Below are positions 41,101-51,145 of a stretch of 64,000 nucleotides of DNA, in pieces. Where the stretch lies: contig NC_088304.1 in the NCBI RefSeq assembly GCF_032854445.1, positions 4,898,001 to 4,962,000 on the forward strand. The letters run 5' to 3'. The notes below the pieces were generated by a model, which had not been told where the DNA came from, did not search any database, and worked only from the letters and a program-made list of their open reading frames with translations. Each line of letters starts with the position of its first letter. Within the stretch, counting starts at the first letter, position 1. The DNA comes from Liolophura sinensis. Lineage: Eukaryota; Mollusca; Polyplacophora; Chitonida; Chitonidae. The position numbers were made by a program, and so were the translations under genes.

Positions 41101-44076
41101 TTCCTGTAACGATAAATGATAAAAAGGCAAATGTTATTAAAGTATATAATACATGATTACAAAATGACATAACTTTTACAATGTTTTTTTTTTGCTTGAC
41201 AGGTGCTGGAGTTAGCGAGGCAATATTAGTGGTCACGCCCATGGAGACGGTTAAAGTCAAATTCATTCACGACCAGACATCAGCCAATCCAAAATTCAGA
41301 GGGTTCTTCCATGGTGTGCGGGAAATTGTAAGGCAGCAAGGTCAGTTATGCCTGCTACAATATACCGCATTTCAACTGAATTTGCATTTTGGTTTTAAAA
41401 ATGCATTTTCTGAAGCACTTAAAGGCTTTAAAATTGTGATTTTGATGCCAAGGATTACATTTTTCTGATGGGAAATTAATCAAACGTCACAAAAAACTCA
41501 TATGTGATCCTGCAAGGTGTATGAATCAATCAGAAGCAAAATGTGTCACTTGCGAAATGCTAAACTTTAGCTGAAATACAGTAGATGAGGCTGAAAGAAC
41601 AGCCTCCATCTTGTATGCTTGTAGACAAGCTACAAGCAAACTGCTAGCAAGCCACTAGCCAGCTACTAGCCTTGGAGCGTGGAACACTGATAGAATTTCC
41701 GAGTTGGTTTCTCACCATAATTTTAATTAATGTCTTTCTGCGTGTTTCAAGTGAATTTAGTGTAAAGTTGTGAGGCACAAATTGTAATTGCAGTATGGCA
41801 TGAAGGACATTATGTAGAACAGATACATTTAGGCCAACAATGATGATTCACCATACTCGGAATTTCAGACAATTTTCTTGACACAATTATAAAGTTCAAT
41901 TAATGTACATTGTATAAAGAATATACCTGTATATGTTTATAAGTTCATAAGCATTACAAGCTTGCTCATTCTGCTATATCAAAGGCTTATTAAAACTATA
42001 TATTTGAATTTTTTTAATGACATCACTCTTTTTTTTTGTTATTAATTTATCTTTTGTTCTGTTGCAGGATTCAAGGGGACATATCAGGGACTGACGCCAA
42101 CTATATTAAAGCAGGGTTCTAACCAAGCTATTCGTTTCTTTGTGGTGGAGTCGCTCAAAGATTTGTATCGTGGAGATGATATGAAGAAATCGATTCCAAC
42201 ACCTGTGGTTGGTTGTTTTGGTGCTATTGCTGGGGCTGCCTCTGTCTTTGGTAATACTCCCATAGATGTCATCAAAACTAGAATGCAGGTTTGTACAATT
42301 TTGTAAATTTGTAGCATGTCTTAAAACAAAAATTTCTAATACAAAAAAGAAAAGGACTTATAAGATTTACCAAAATTCTTGTTCCATAAAGGCGATAGTA
42401 AAACACATGTTCATCTATGCTTCAATAAGCAAGCTGGTTTTGAGCTCTGGCTGGTTTGCCTATACATCATGTTTAAGGCCAGGAGAATAATCGGGTACTT
42501 GACGAAGGGCATTGCCACTGCTTCAGGGGCCTATTGGTTAGAGCGTCCACATTGAAGTTGGGAGACATGGGATCCAACCCGGCGTCCAGTCATACCAAAG
42601 ATTTAAACAGGGGTATTTGTTAATGCCTCGCTTGGCGCTCGACACTGAGAGGTTGGAGCAAGGAAACGGGACTGGTTTGCCCGGTGTCAGTATAATGTGA
42701 CTGGGTAGGGGGTCAGGTCTGGTGTCTTTGTGGTTCATGTGCTTGTAGTTTTATTTATTTATCTACATTGTTGTTTATTTATTTATTTATTTATTTATTT
42801 GCTTGATTGGTGTTTTACGCTGTACTCAAGAATATTTCACTTATACAACGACGGCTAGCATTATGGTGAGAGGAAATCAGGTAGAGCCCAGGGGAAACCT
42901 ACGGCCATCCGCAGGTTGCTTGTGGTTTTACGTCAAGTGACATTTCTAATCAACAGATTTGTCATAAAATATGCACAACAGGAAAGCTTTGTGAAGTGTG
43001 TTGTAACAGGCAACACTGTCAGTATTCCTAACAATCTGCATAGGCGTTCTGGAGAAAGTTTGAGGAAAATATGCCAGAACATCAAATTTATTTATCATAT
43101 CCATTTGATTGGTGTTTTACGCCGTACACAAGAAAATTTCATTTAAATGACGACAACCAGCATTATGGTGTGAGGAAACTGGTAGAGCCTGAGGGAAAAA
43201 CACAACCATTAAATATACCTGAAGCAAAGAACTAACTAAGCTAATGTAACGCTGTTTTGGATTCAGGGTTTAGAGGCCTCCAAGTACAAGAACACCTTAG
43301 ACTGCGCTGTACAAATCATGAAGCACGAGGGCCCAAGAGCGTAAGTATTTGTCCAGCAGTCAAACGTAAAACATTTTGCAGTCAGTCCAGTGTACAGGCA
43401 TGTTGTTTTTTTAAACCAGTCTTGTTTAATATATCAGCTTGGGTTTCCACTGTCATCAGAGATTAGCTATTGCTTACACAGTTCATAAAGGACTTTGAAA
43501 ACTGAGAGAGGCCTGGAAAAGCATGACGCTGTGCCTGAAAAGGCCTTGAAATTAAGAACCAGCTTTTCACAGGTACACTGGGCTGATCTATAGACAGACT
43601 ATCAAGTACACAAACGCTTAGATCCTCAATTTTCTTTGTCTTTTCAGAATGACTTTTTCTGAAAGTTTTTTCAGATTGACATGTTGTAGTAAGTGTAATA
43701 AAAATACACATGTATGCCTAGTTGTTAGATTTCCTCTCCGATTGAAGTGGAGCAGGGACAGGGTGCCTCAAAGGCGCATGAATTCCTTAAGAAGCATTAG
43801 AACTTGACACTTAACATCACTTTCTGTGTTGGAACGTACATTTAAATGGTGCAAGGAAAAAAAAAATATCAATCAAAAGTTGTGATCCATATAGAAGCTC
43901 TGTGATGTTGTCAAAGACATATGACATGTTGCAATTTTTTGGTCATTTCTGTGTGTTTCAGGTTCTACAAGGGCACAGTTCCCCGTTTGAGTCGAGTCTG
44001 TTTAGATGTTGCCATAACGTTCATGATTTATGAACAATTTATGCAACTTTTCAACAAAGTATGGCCAACAGATTAG
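26177..44076 (+). CDS. SLC25A1: Mitochondrial citrate (tricarboxylate) carrier, seven exons
   Basis: Inner-membrane antiporter exporting citrate to the cytosol for acetyl-CoA supply. Exons: 26177-26309, 39115-39325, 40730-40815, 41203-41340, 42068-42288, 43267-43340, 43962-44076; phases agree and the stop is TAG. The product is 325 residues (human about 311). The three carrier signatures are intact: PTEYVK (58-63), PMETVK (156-161) and PIDVIK (254-259). Citrate carrier-type text includes [51 protein letters not shown] and [17 protein letters not shown] chose ATG 26177, preceded in frame by a stop; an internal ATG at 26231 would give 307 residues. Intron 1 spans 12.8 kb. Exon 2 is bordered by arrays made of its own splice junctions. 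Confidence 0.96.
27150..28970. repeat. About 26-28-bp tandem satellite in SLC25A1 intron 1
   Basis: Dozens of units of CATTCACCATTCATATGGC followed by CCACCCTAA. After about 28600 a related variant takes over (CTTAATTCCCCAGTCTC, GTGGCCCACCCA). Longer sub-blocks recur, for example the pieces with GTACAGACTGCAATTCCCAT at about 27855 and 28085. The frames reading HHSYGPPK are repeat artefacts. Confidence 0.92.
30558..30750. mobile_element. TIR element family D copy
   Basis: Left end ACCCTAATCCCTCAACTTTT then TCGCATA; right end CACCTTGCAAACATGG, matching the ends of 53489-53700 in inverse orientation. Located in SLC25A1 intron 1. Confidence 0.55.
31349..31555. mobile_element. TIR element family E copy
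   Basis: Left AAATGACCTAAA and right TTTATGGTCATTT are inverted ends. Internal pieces (AGTGCATTTTTA, CCAAGCATACCTCAAAA, TAGTCATGGATGAGAT) recur at 35375-35575 and 58503-58706. Confidence 0.65.
31797..31910 (-). mobile_element. tRNA-derived SINE family C copy
   Basis: The minus strand has box A-like TAGCTTAGTGGTAGAAGC and box B-like GGTTCAAATCC, spaced as in tRNA promoters. It is followed within 150 bp by another copy. Confidence 0.65.
32040..32140 (-). mobile_element. tRNA-derived SINE family C copy, damaged
   Basis: Same minus-strand order as 31797-31910 (GGTTCAAATCCCTAGCTGG; GATCGCTGG) but with the box A region eroded. The body part reads GATAGATAGCGC on the plus strand. Confidence 0.55.
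34053..34332 (+). mobile_element. V-SINE (RUDI-like), full length with perfect target duplication
   Basis: AATCCTGATGGC flanks the element at 34041-34052 and 34333-34344. The head GGGGCCTCCGTGGCTCAGTC carries box A TGGCTCAGTCGG and box B GAGTTCAAGTCC. The central domain and the TAAGTGAAATATTCTTGAG tail follow, ending in (AAAT)n. Polymerase III transcription with LINE-mediated insertion is the established mode for such SINEs. This is the best-preserved copy here. Located in SLC25A1 intron 1. Confidence 0.88.
35118..35345 (-). mobile_element. SINE family B copy
   Basis: On the minus strand: CCCAGTGTCAGTATAATGTG, ACTGGGTGGGGTGTCATG, TCTGGTGTCC and GGCGGCAGTGCTTTGG, in the same order as at 50720-50943. 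The 3' tail is missing. Confidence 0.6.
35375..35575. mobile_element. TIR element family E copy
   Basis: Inverted ends AAAATGACTCAA and TTTGGTCATTTT, with internal text parallel to 31349-31555. Located in SLC25A1 intron 1. Confidence 0.6.
36840..37085. repeat. Interspersed repeat family G, copy 2
   Basis: Plus strand contains AAAAAATATGGACTTTTCA, ATCACTGATACC, ACAGACCACCA and GAATCTGATG, the reverse-complement counterpart of 13788-13990. Type unknown. Confidence 0.45.
37367..39114 (+). repeat. 55-56-bp array made from the SLC25A1 exon 2 acceptor plus 27 nt of exon 2
   Basis: About 22 units precede the real exon 2: six old, diverged ones at 37367-37710 and about 16 at 38220-39114, separated by about 500 bp of other sequence. 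A unit is a T-rich tract, GTTGTTCAG, then GTGGCATTACCAGTGGTCTG and GAGATTT as in exon 2, then TTAACAAGTCTC. The exon itself has GGTGG where most copies have AGTGG. The acceptor AG is kept in some units (38557, 38892, 38947, 39003) and lost in others (CAT or CAC). Pairs of CAT and CAC units alternate at 38610-38832, a dimeric sub-repeat. Confidence 0.93.
39318..39540 (+). repeat. 74-bp triplication that includes the SLC25A1 exon 2 donor
   Basis: Unit 1 starts in the last 8 nt of exon 2 (GCTGTGAG, then the donor GTATGTAAATAATTG). Units 2 (39392) and 3 (39466) begin GCTGTGGG and GCTGTGAA, each followed by GTTTGCAAATAATT. Period is 74 in both cases. Only unit 1 has a consensus-like donor. Confidence 0.88.
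39830..40312. repeat. About 61-bp tandem array, eight copies
   Basis: Units contain GTGCCATGATATTTGATTAG, GTACTATTTATAATGTATAC and ACATCATGACCAGCTCATCA. Very uniform, so recent. Located in SLC25A1 intron 2; no resemblance to an exon. Confidence 0.92.
41363..41583. mobile_element. TIR element family F, copy 2
   Basis: Ends TACCGCATTTCA and TGAAATACAGTA are inverted; the right end is the exact reverse complement of the left end of 23578-23791. Internal GAAATTAATCAAACG and ATCAATCAGAAGCAAAAT are shared. It lies 22 bp after SLC25A1 exon 4. Confidence 0.62.
42515..42745 (+). mobile_element. SINE family B copy with tRNA-like head
   Basis: Head GGGGCCTATTGGTTAGAGCG and box B-like GGATCCAACCC, then the family B body (CCCGGTGTCAGTATAATGTG, ACTGGG, TCTGGTGTC). 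The tail is lost. Located in SLC25A1 intron 5. I considered a tRNA gene and rejected it because the cloverleaf is not closed. Confidence 0.65.
42768..42915 (-). mobile_element. V-SINE (RUDI-like) 3' half
   Basis: (TTTA)n, then TTGATTGGTGTTTTACGC, CTCAAGAATATTTCACTTAT and part of the central domain ending CATCCGCAGGTTGC. Located in SLC25A1 intron 5. Confidence 0.75.
43098..43212 (-). mobile_element. V-SINE (RUDI-like) 3' fragment
   Basis: TTGATTGGTGTTTTACGCCG, then CAGCATTATGGTG and AGAGCCTGAGGG, inverted. It lies 55 bp upstream of SLC25A1 exon 6. Confidence 0.65.
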
Positions 44077-44390
44077 AGTGTGCTTAGCATTTAGTTAGGA
44101 AAAATTTACACATACACCTTAAGTGATATTCACACAACTTTTCAGTTTGTTGTAAAAGTGATGTAAATCACCAATAATTAATGCAAATTTTCATAGCAAG
44201 TTGATGTAGTAAATAACACAACTTTACACAATGTTTCACCAACAGATCACTCTTCTGTACTACAGTTTGTACTGCAGAGTGAGTAGTTGGCAAAAAATTT
44301 CATGAATTTAAAAGTGATATGCTGTAATAAGATGGGTTGTAATGAGGTAATGATTTAATGTTTAACATTTAGACAACACAAGGAGTTATA

Positions 44391-44396
44391 AATAAA
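44391..44396 (+). promoter_or_regulatory. SLC25A1: Candidate polyadenylation signal of SLC25A1
   Basis: AATAAAATAAAG lies 315 bp after the stop codon, a usual 3' UTR distance. No transcript evidence is available. Confidence 0.45.
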
Positions 44397-45076
44397 ATAA
44401 AGTATGCTCACAACATTCATGTTGCGGGGTGGTTGTCACCCTGGAGCTGCACTAGATGTTTGAGGTGCAGTGAAGTGCACTCATTGAACATGGGCCAATT
44501 TTCATTGTTTTGCAATATCGTTTCTAGAAATATAAAGGTATTTATCACTATTTTGTAATGTTCCAAGGGCTTGCTGGTGCAGTGCATTTGTAAACTTTTT
44601 CTAAAAGAACAAGAAAAGTGTGTTAATGAAAGGCAGTGAAAAGATTTAGTTTTGTGTGAAAATGGTAAATGCATTCTTTGTATTCAGCATTCATCTCTTG
44701 TGTATCATATCAGCAAATGCTTTAACTCAGATTTATTCTGTTTTTCATGGAAGCATTATTTATGTTATTTTTAATGTGTCTTTGTTTTTGGTTATCTCCC
44801 TTTTTTTCACGACACAGAGATACTTCAATATATGGCTTCCAAGATGGAGCTTCACACTTTCCACATTTAAGTCTTGTATTTACAAAGAATATGTAAGGCT
44901 ATTCGAGATATAAATATTCATTATTTTGATATAAAGGGCAACACTGAATTTAAGACCAACAATCGTTGTTGTGCCTTCATTTGTTTGATTTTAGTGTCTC
45001 GAATAGTATTAAAATTGCTGCCAGCGAAATTGATCATACTTTGCCAGGGGAGATAATCTAGTGTGACATATATTTT

Positions 45077-45079
<3 letters not shown>

Positions 45080-45134
<55 letters not shown>
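45080..45134. repeat. (TA)n microsatellite
   Basis: Uninterrupted TA dinucleotide of about 55 bp. Confidence 0.95.
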
Positions 45135-45138
<4 letters not shown>

Positions 45139-45949
45139 CTGAAGTCAAGTTTCTCAAAAATAAACTTCAGTGGCACAAGAAGGATTATAGAAATGGGTCC
45201 ATTAGTATTGTAGTTGTCACAGACTTGCTTACCATTCCAGTATATTCAGGCTCTTGAAGCATGTCTAATTTTATAGTGACAAAAGCCACTGCTTATTCAC
45301 CTGTTGAAAAATGTTTCGCAGAGAAATAGTGCTTTGGCTTCAGATATGTTTTATCTACTGGTACCAAACAAAAGTCATCTTTTTGTCCAGTAAAAGCCAG
45401 TGATATTTATTTGTAATGCTATAGCACTATGGTGTTCGTTTTGCATGTATTATCAACATTAGTTTTGGTGCTGACTTAGTGGCTTATGCAAGGTTTCATA
45501 ATCACAGTTGTTAAAAGTTTACGGTGTTGAAATGATGTTTAAAGTTGATGTTTTCAATGTATGCAGTGTCAGTTTGTTTGTCCCATAGTTTTGTGGCAGT
45601 GTATTGTTTTCTTTTATTTTGAATTCTGCTTTGTATCAGCCTGACACGAGAGCCAAATGCTCAGCTGTCTGCCTCCTGCCTCTCAAATCTCATCACGTGT
45701 ATGCTAAAATTTTTGCTGCATTTTTCAACTCGCAGCAGTGTCTCATTTTTGCCTTTTAAATATTTCTGGCCAGATGAGAGAAACACACCGTTTGTGGTGG
45801 ATTCAGCTCAGCCAGAGGTTTAATGAGACCAATAAGGATATGTAAATATATCATGTGACTTGTCAGTGTTCACCATTATGTCTGATGGGTCACATAAGCG
45901 ATCACATGATTAGCAGCATGTCAGCCAAATGCTCACAATGTACACTTAA

Positions 45950-46905
45950 TCTTTCTACCAAGGCAATGACCTTGAGGGTCTATAGTCCTACTTGTCTGCT
46001 GAGGCATAGACCTTGTGGAGTTTATTTCTCTACCTGTCTACTGAGTTATCGGCCATGTCGTGTCTATAGTAATACCTTTATAGTGAGGCAATGGCAATGG
46101 GGTCTTTAGCTGTTCCTATCTACTGAGGCACTGACCCTGCGGGGTCTATAGTAATACCTCTCTACTAAAGCTACAGCCTTGTAGGGTATATAGTGCTACC
46201 TTTCTGCTGTGGCAACAACCTTGTGGGGTCTGTAGCTGTTTCTTTCTACTGAAACCCCGACCCTACAGGGTCTATAGTAATACCTTTCTATCGAGGCATC
46301 GACATTGTGGGGTTTATATCTTTACCTTTCTATTAAAGTACCAACCTTGTGAGGTCTGTAGCTCAAAATTTGTACTAAAGGAACAAGTGTGGAATGAACA
46401 TTGAAGTGTCTGTAGTTTTACCTGTCTACTGAGGCAACAGACAGACTGGTGGGCTCTATAGCTCAGCATTTCTAGTGTGGCGTCAGCAGTGAAGTGTCTG
46501 TAGTTTTACCTGTCTACTGAGGCAACAGACAGACTGGTGGGCTCTATAGCTCAGCATTTCTAGTGTGGCGTCAGCAGTGAAGTGTCTGTAGTTCTACCTG
46601 TCTACCGAGGCAACAGACAGACTGGTGGAGTCTATAGCTCAGCATTTCTAGTGTGGCGTCAGCAGTGAAGTGTCTGTAGTTCTACCTGTCTACCGAGGCA
46701 ACAGACAGACTGGTGGGGTCTATAGCTCAACATGTCTAGTGTGGCGTCAGCAGTGAAGTGTCTGTAGTTCTACCTGTCTACCGAGGCAACAGACAGACTA
46801 GTGGGGTCTATAGCTCAGCATGTCTAGTGTGGCGTCAGCAGTGAAGTGTCTGTAGTTCTACCTGTCTACTGAGGTAACAGACAGGCTGGTGGGGTCTCAG
46901 CATTT
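45950..46905. repeat. Tandem array: degenerate 60-65-bp units grading into about 86-bp units
   Basis: The right half (about 46400-46900) has six close copies containing GAAGTGTCTGTAGTTCTACC, GAGGCAACAGACAGACTGGT and TCTAGTGTGGCGTCAGCAGT. The left half has older units with GGTCTATAGTAATACCT and CTACTGAGGCA. This looks like an old satellite from which a longer unit later expanded. Confidence 0.85.
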
Positions 46906-47194
46906 GGTTCTTGAAACTAACTAGCTTTATACTAACCTGCTTATTTATGTAATGGACCAAATTGTCATTTTGTGGGGAGAAGGCCATGTTACTGATTATA
47001 TTGTGCAAGTTAAAGGCATATATAGAACATTTATTTCTTTTCTGATTACAGAATGGTTTTTCTGTTAATTTATGTTTTTCTTTGATGCGAAATTATATTT
47101 ATCAAGAGATTTGTTTCGTATTAGTTTGGTCAGTAGATGTAAAAGATAAATATCTCTTGTAAATGTGTTCATATGTATGTCAGCACAGTTCTGG

Positions 47195-47520
47195 TTTTTG
47201 AGAAGTGTGTTCCTTTCTTTTTTCAGAACTGATCATAGTGTGAGAAGTGAGTTCATTTCTTTATTGTGAATTGTTTATGTTATAAAAAGTGTGTGCATTT
47301 TTTGTTTATGAACTGTTCATGACACAGCAGAATGTTCATTAATTTGTTCTAAACTGTATAGGTTGCAGAAGCGTGTTTAGTTCTTTGTTTCGAACTGTTC
47401 ATGTTACAGAAGTGCATGTGTTCATTTCTGTGCTCTGAACTGTTCATGTTATACAAGTGTGTTCATTTATTTATTCTGAACTGTTCGTGCTATAGAAGTG
47501 TGTTCATTTCTTTGTCCAGA
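47195..47520. repeat. Degenerate tandem repeat of about 50-60 bp
   Basis: Five or six recurrences of GTGTTCATTTCTTT, CTGAACTGTTCATG and TTATAGAAGTG, with many changes. Confidence 0.7.
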
Positions 47521-47984
47521 ACCCTCTAATTCAGCGGATGAATGCCTAATATAAGAGGTACTGACACGATACAGTTTCTGCATCCACTCACTTAATATAA
47601 ACCATGTAACTAATAATATTTGTACCACAACCTGCGTGATTCTGCATCTTATGGGGAAAGCCGGAATAATCCCAAACATGAAAAAAAAAAATCCCTTGAA
47701 AAAAGGCACTCCCTAAACCTGAAGATCTGTACACTGTATAATACCTGAGTGATATTTATACATGTATAGGTTGTAGATTTATGTGGGTTAGTGCGTCTAT
47801 AGCTTGAAAACAAAATTAAATTGCCCTTGTGTATTTCTAAAAAGAAAAATTCTAGAGAAAATTTCAAAATCCTTGTGTGATAATTTATCCATGTGTTTCA
47901 TAAACTGAGCTACTACGCAAAGTTTGCTTGGTTTTAGATAGAAAAAGTTCAATATTCTAGTCAGCATAAACAAGTCTCTTAATA

Positions 47985-48365
47985 ACAGACAGTACTGCCG
48001 GAAATATTGGACAATGCTGGTGCGAGTAATGGACAGTGCTGGTGCAAATGATGGACAGAAGATGTGAATAATGGACAGTACTGGTTGAATGATGGACAGA
48101 GCTGGTGCGAACAGTGGACAGAAGATGTGAATAATGGACAGAGCTGGTGCAAATGATGGACAGAAGATGTGAATAACAGACAGTACTGGTTGAATGATGG
48201 ACAGAGCTGGTGCGAACAATGGACAGAGCTGGTGCGAACAATGGACAGAAGATGTGAATAATGGACAGAGCTGGTGCAAATGATGGACAGAAGATGTGAA
48301 TAACGGACAGTACTGGTTGAATGATGGACAGAGCTGGTGTGAACAATAGACAGTGCTGGTGTGAA
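47985..48365. repeat. Composite tandem array, about 20-23-bp subunits
   Basis: Subunits ATGGACAGAGCTGGTGCAA, ATGGACAGAAGATGTGAATA and ACAGTACTGGTTGA occur in repeating order. Minus-strand frames reading SVHCSHQLCPLF are repeat artefacts. Confidence 0.88.
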
Positions 48366-50031
48366 TAATATTAGACAGTTATTAGGTATCCTGTCCAGGA
48401 TACAGAAATATATGATGTCAGTAACCCATATATTGTGTGAGCATTTCAGCAGAGCCTTCATGAGGGCTACACGGACTTCATATGTTTCCGTATATTATCA
48501 CAGAGAAATCGCATAACAAATTTATCTTCCAAAAAGCCCATTGATTCAGCACAGACAGTTGATGTACATTTAATGTCGTCATTGTGTTCACAGGATACAG
48601 GAGTATACACGTCCCCCATGTGACCGTTGCTGTCCAATGAAAACCCGAGTATTTTGTCTGATGCACATTGTGTCAATAGACAATGTGTCTGCATCCGAAA
48701 TGTAGTTGATCATAAAGATGCTAGCTGTCTGCTGCACATGTTAGAGTGATTTCAATGAGTTTACATGACTTTTCCATCTCAAGCACTCGCAGTATCTCTA
48801 CTTGTTCACCATATTTATCCTTCCAGTGTAACAAGGGTGAGGGTACACAAGCATTTTCCTTGCAGACTTAAATTATTCTACATGTAAGCAGCTAGCCATA
48901 CTTGAAACAGAAGATGTCAATTTTCGGTTCAGTAACGGCTAGAATTCCATATCTGAGGGTAGTGCCAGTCTCTCTTTTGTAACAAGAAGGCTTGTAAATG
49001 CATTGAAAGGTTTCACAGGAAGAAGTTTGGAAGAAGCTGGCTAGAATTGTGTTCGTTATTGTTAGTTGAATGTCCTGTGCTTAAATAACATTACCACAGA
49101 TTAACTCATAACCATTCCACAAATATTAACAAATTTGGTATCTTTCTCTTTTCTACAAAAGTATTGAATGTAATGCTCAACTTTCTCCAATCTTATGATA
49201 TTTGTTCTTCATGTGATCTTGAACTGACTATATTACTGACTCGTACTGACTTAGAGAATAGTACAGCACTGTTAATGTGTCTTTGATTAGAGCTAGAATA
49301 TGTCTCACTGTTGTTTATTTCTACCTGTCAAGTAACAGCATTAATGTGGGGGCCATTTTTGACTTGTATTTTTGCATGTGTAATGTATATAATGTATTTA
49401 GGATAAAAATTTGACTTATTTACCCTAATTCTTCACCCTTTTCAACCTTCACTGCGACCAATATTTTGAAACATTCTGAAAGAACTATGGGGTGTACAGA
49501 AATAATCTCCACAGTTTTATGAAGTTTGCATTTTAAGTGACACAAACATTTTTGGTTTCATTTTCATGATAATTGTATGCACAATTTCCACTCAAAAAAA
49601 AAGATCTGTAGAGGTCAAAAATGTTGAAGATTCACAGTAAGTTGCTCATTTTGTCTTGTGCTGAGAGTTCTGCTCAGCTTTATAGCAAGGTTGTTTTTGG
49701 GGTTGGTTTAGCAGGCACGATTATACCCTTATGGGCAAAGTTCAGCAATAGATGTAATGTTTTTCCAACTTTTATTGGCCTCTAAAAATGAGAACAATAG
49801 GGCAAACACGTACAGTATATCTAAACGCCATTTTCAGGGATATTGAATTATTCAACCACCTATTCATTATCGTGACTGTCTCGTAACTTAATACATATCA
49901 GGATGTCTCGTTAATGGATTGTATACATGTATTTAGCTGTGGGTACAGGTATGTGTACATATTAATTACGTACATGTTATTTCACTGTGATGAAAACACC
50001 TCGTCCAGTATCTTGGTGCACTATGAAAACT

Positions 50032-50176
50032 GTACGTGGGAAGGTCTGCAGCAGCCTGCGGATGGTCGTGGGTTTCTCCCGGGCTTTGCCCGGTTTCCTC
50101 CCAGCACAATGCTGGCCGCCATCGTATAAGTGAAATATTATTGAGTACGGCGTAAAACACCAATCAAATAAATAAA
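50032..50176 (+). mobile_element. V-SINE (RUDI-like), 5'-truncated
   Basis: Begins ACGTGGGAAGGTCTGCAGCA, then the central domain, the tail (TAAGTGAAATATTATTGAG) and (AAAT)n. Confidence 0.75.
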
Positions 50177-50719
50177 TAGCTACTATCAAAACTTGTGCAG
50201 ATGTAGGCATGTTTATGAATACACAAGGTTTCTTGTCTGCTTTGTTGCAGAATTTCATTTACTGCTTTAAAGAAGACATTTACTGCTTTAAAGGTGACAG
50301 TTGTGCATGCATACACTGTTTTGTAATGAAGATTCCAAGCAAGACATTTGCTTGTATCTCTTGTCCAGCTGAAATAATAATATAAGAAAATTGTTTTATT
50401 CAGGACCTCCATCTAGAAAAGAACAGGCCAGGTGCCCAGAAGTCAAGATTAGATTGCATGTATTGATAGTCTATGATACTAATGGTAAGGGGACATATAT
50501 AGGGAAAAGGTTTGTGGTGCCAAACTCTTAGAAATTGTGATCATTATTTCTCAAAGATCTCTGCACAAGAATGAGAAACTTTAGTAATCGGTTATATAAC
50601 TGCTTAACATCGGTGCTTTGTGGCCGTGTAAAAATGTAAAACAAAGTAAATATATAGTGGATTCAATGACCAATATGCGTTTCTCCTTTGTTTTGGTTTA
50701 ATACTCTTCACAGTTTGCT

Positions 50720-50943
50720 ATGCTGCCTCTCTTGGTGCTCAGCACTAAGAGGTTGATAGAACAGGGAAACAGGACTGATTGGCCTGGTGTCAGTATCATA
50801 TGACTGGGTGGGGTGTCATGTCTGGTGTCTTCAGCATGACATTTCAGTGGCAGCACTACTTTGGCAGCATGGAGAAAACACAGTATCTGTACACTCACTC
50901 CTCGTCATATGACTGAAAAATTAAGTACAACATTAAAACCCAA
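50720..50943 (+). mobile_element. SINE family B copy with intact tail
   Basis: Body CCTGGTGTCAGTATCATATG, ACTGGGTGGGGTGTCATG and TTTCAGTGGCAGCACTACTT. Tail CGTCATATGACTGAAAAATT followed by ACATTAAAACCC. Confidence 0.68.
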
Positions 50944-50991
50944 GCATACATACATACACACACAGAGACATACATACAAACAAAATCTTAT

Positions 50992-51145
50992 GGGGGCCTC
51001 TGTGGCTCATTTGGTTAGTGCACTTGCTGTGAGTTCGTCCAGCTCATGCTGGCATCCTCTACAGTGGGAAGGTCTGCCAGCAACCTGCGGATGGTAGTGA
51101 GTTTACCCCGGGCTCTGCCCAGTTTCCTTCCACAATAACGGGTGC
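50992..51145 (+). mobile_element. V-SINE (RUDI-like), internally deleted and 3'-truncated
   Basis: Head GGGGGCCTCTGTGGCTCATT, a deletion before the box B-like region, then GGGAAGGTCTGCCAGCAACC and the central domain. The tail is missing. Confidence 0.7.

Noticed and set aside
42529-42590. Possible tRNA gene
   Set aside because: Box-like motifs are present but the arms do not pair and the sequence runs into a SINE body.
47957-48461. Minus-strand frames reading HQLCPLF/TSSVH repeats
   Set aside because: Tandem array of about 20-23-bp units; three frames are open because of the repeat.
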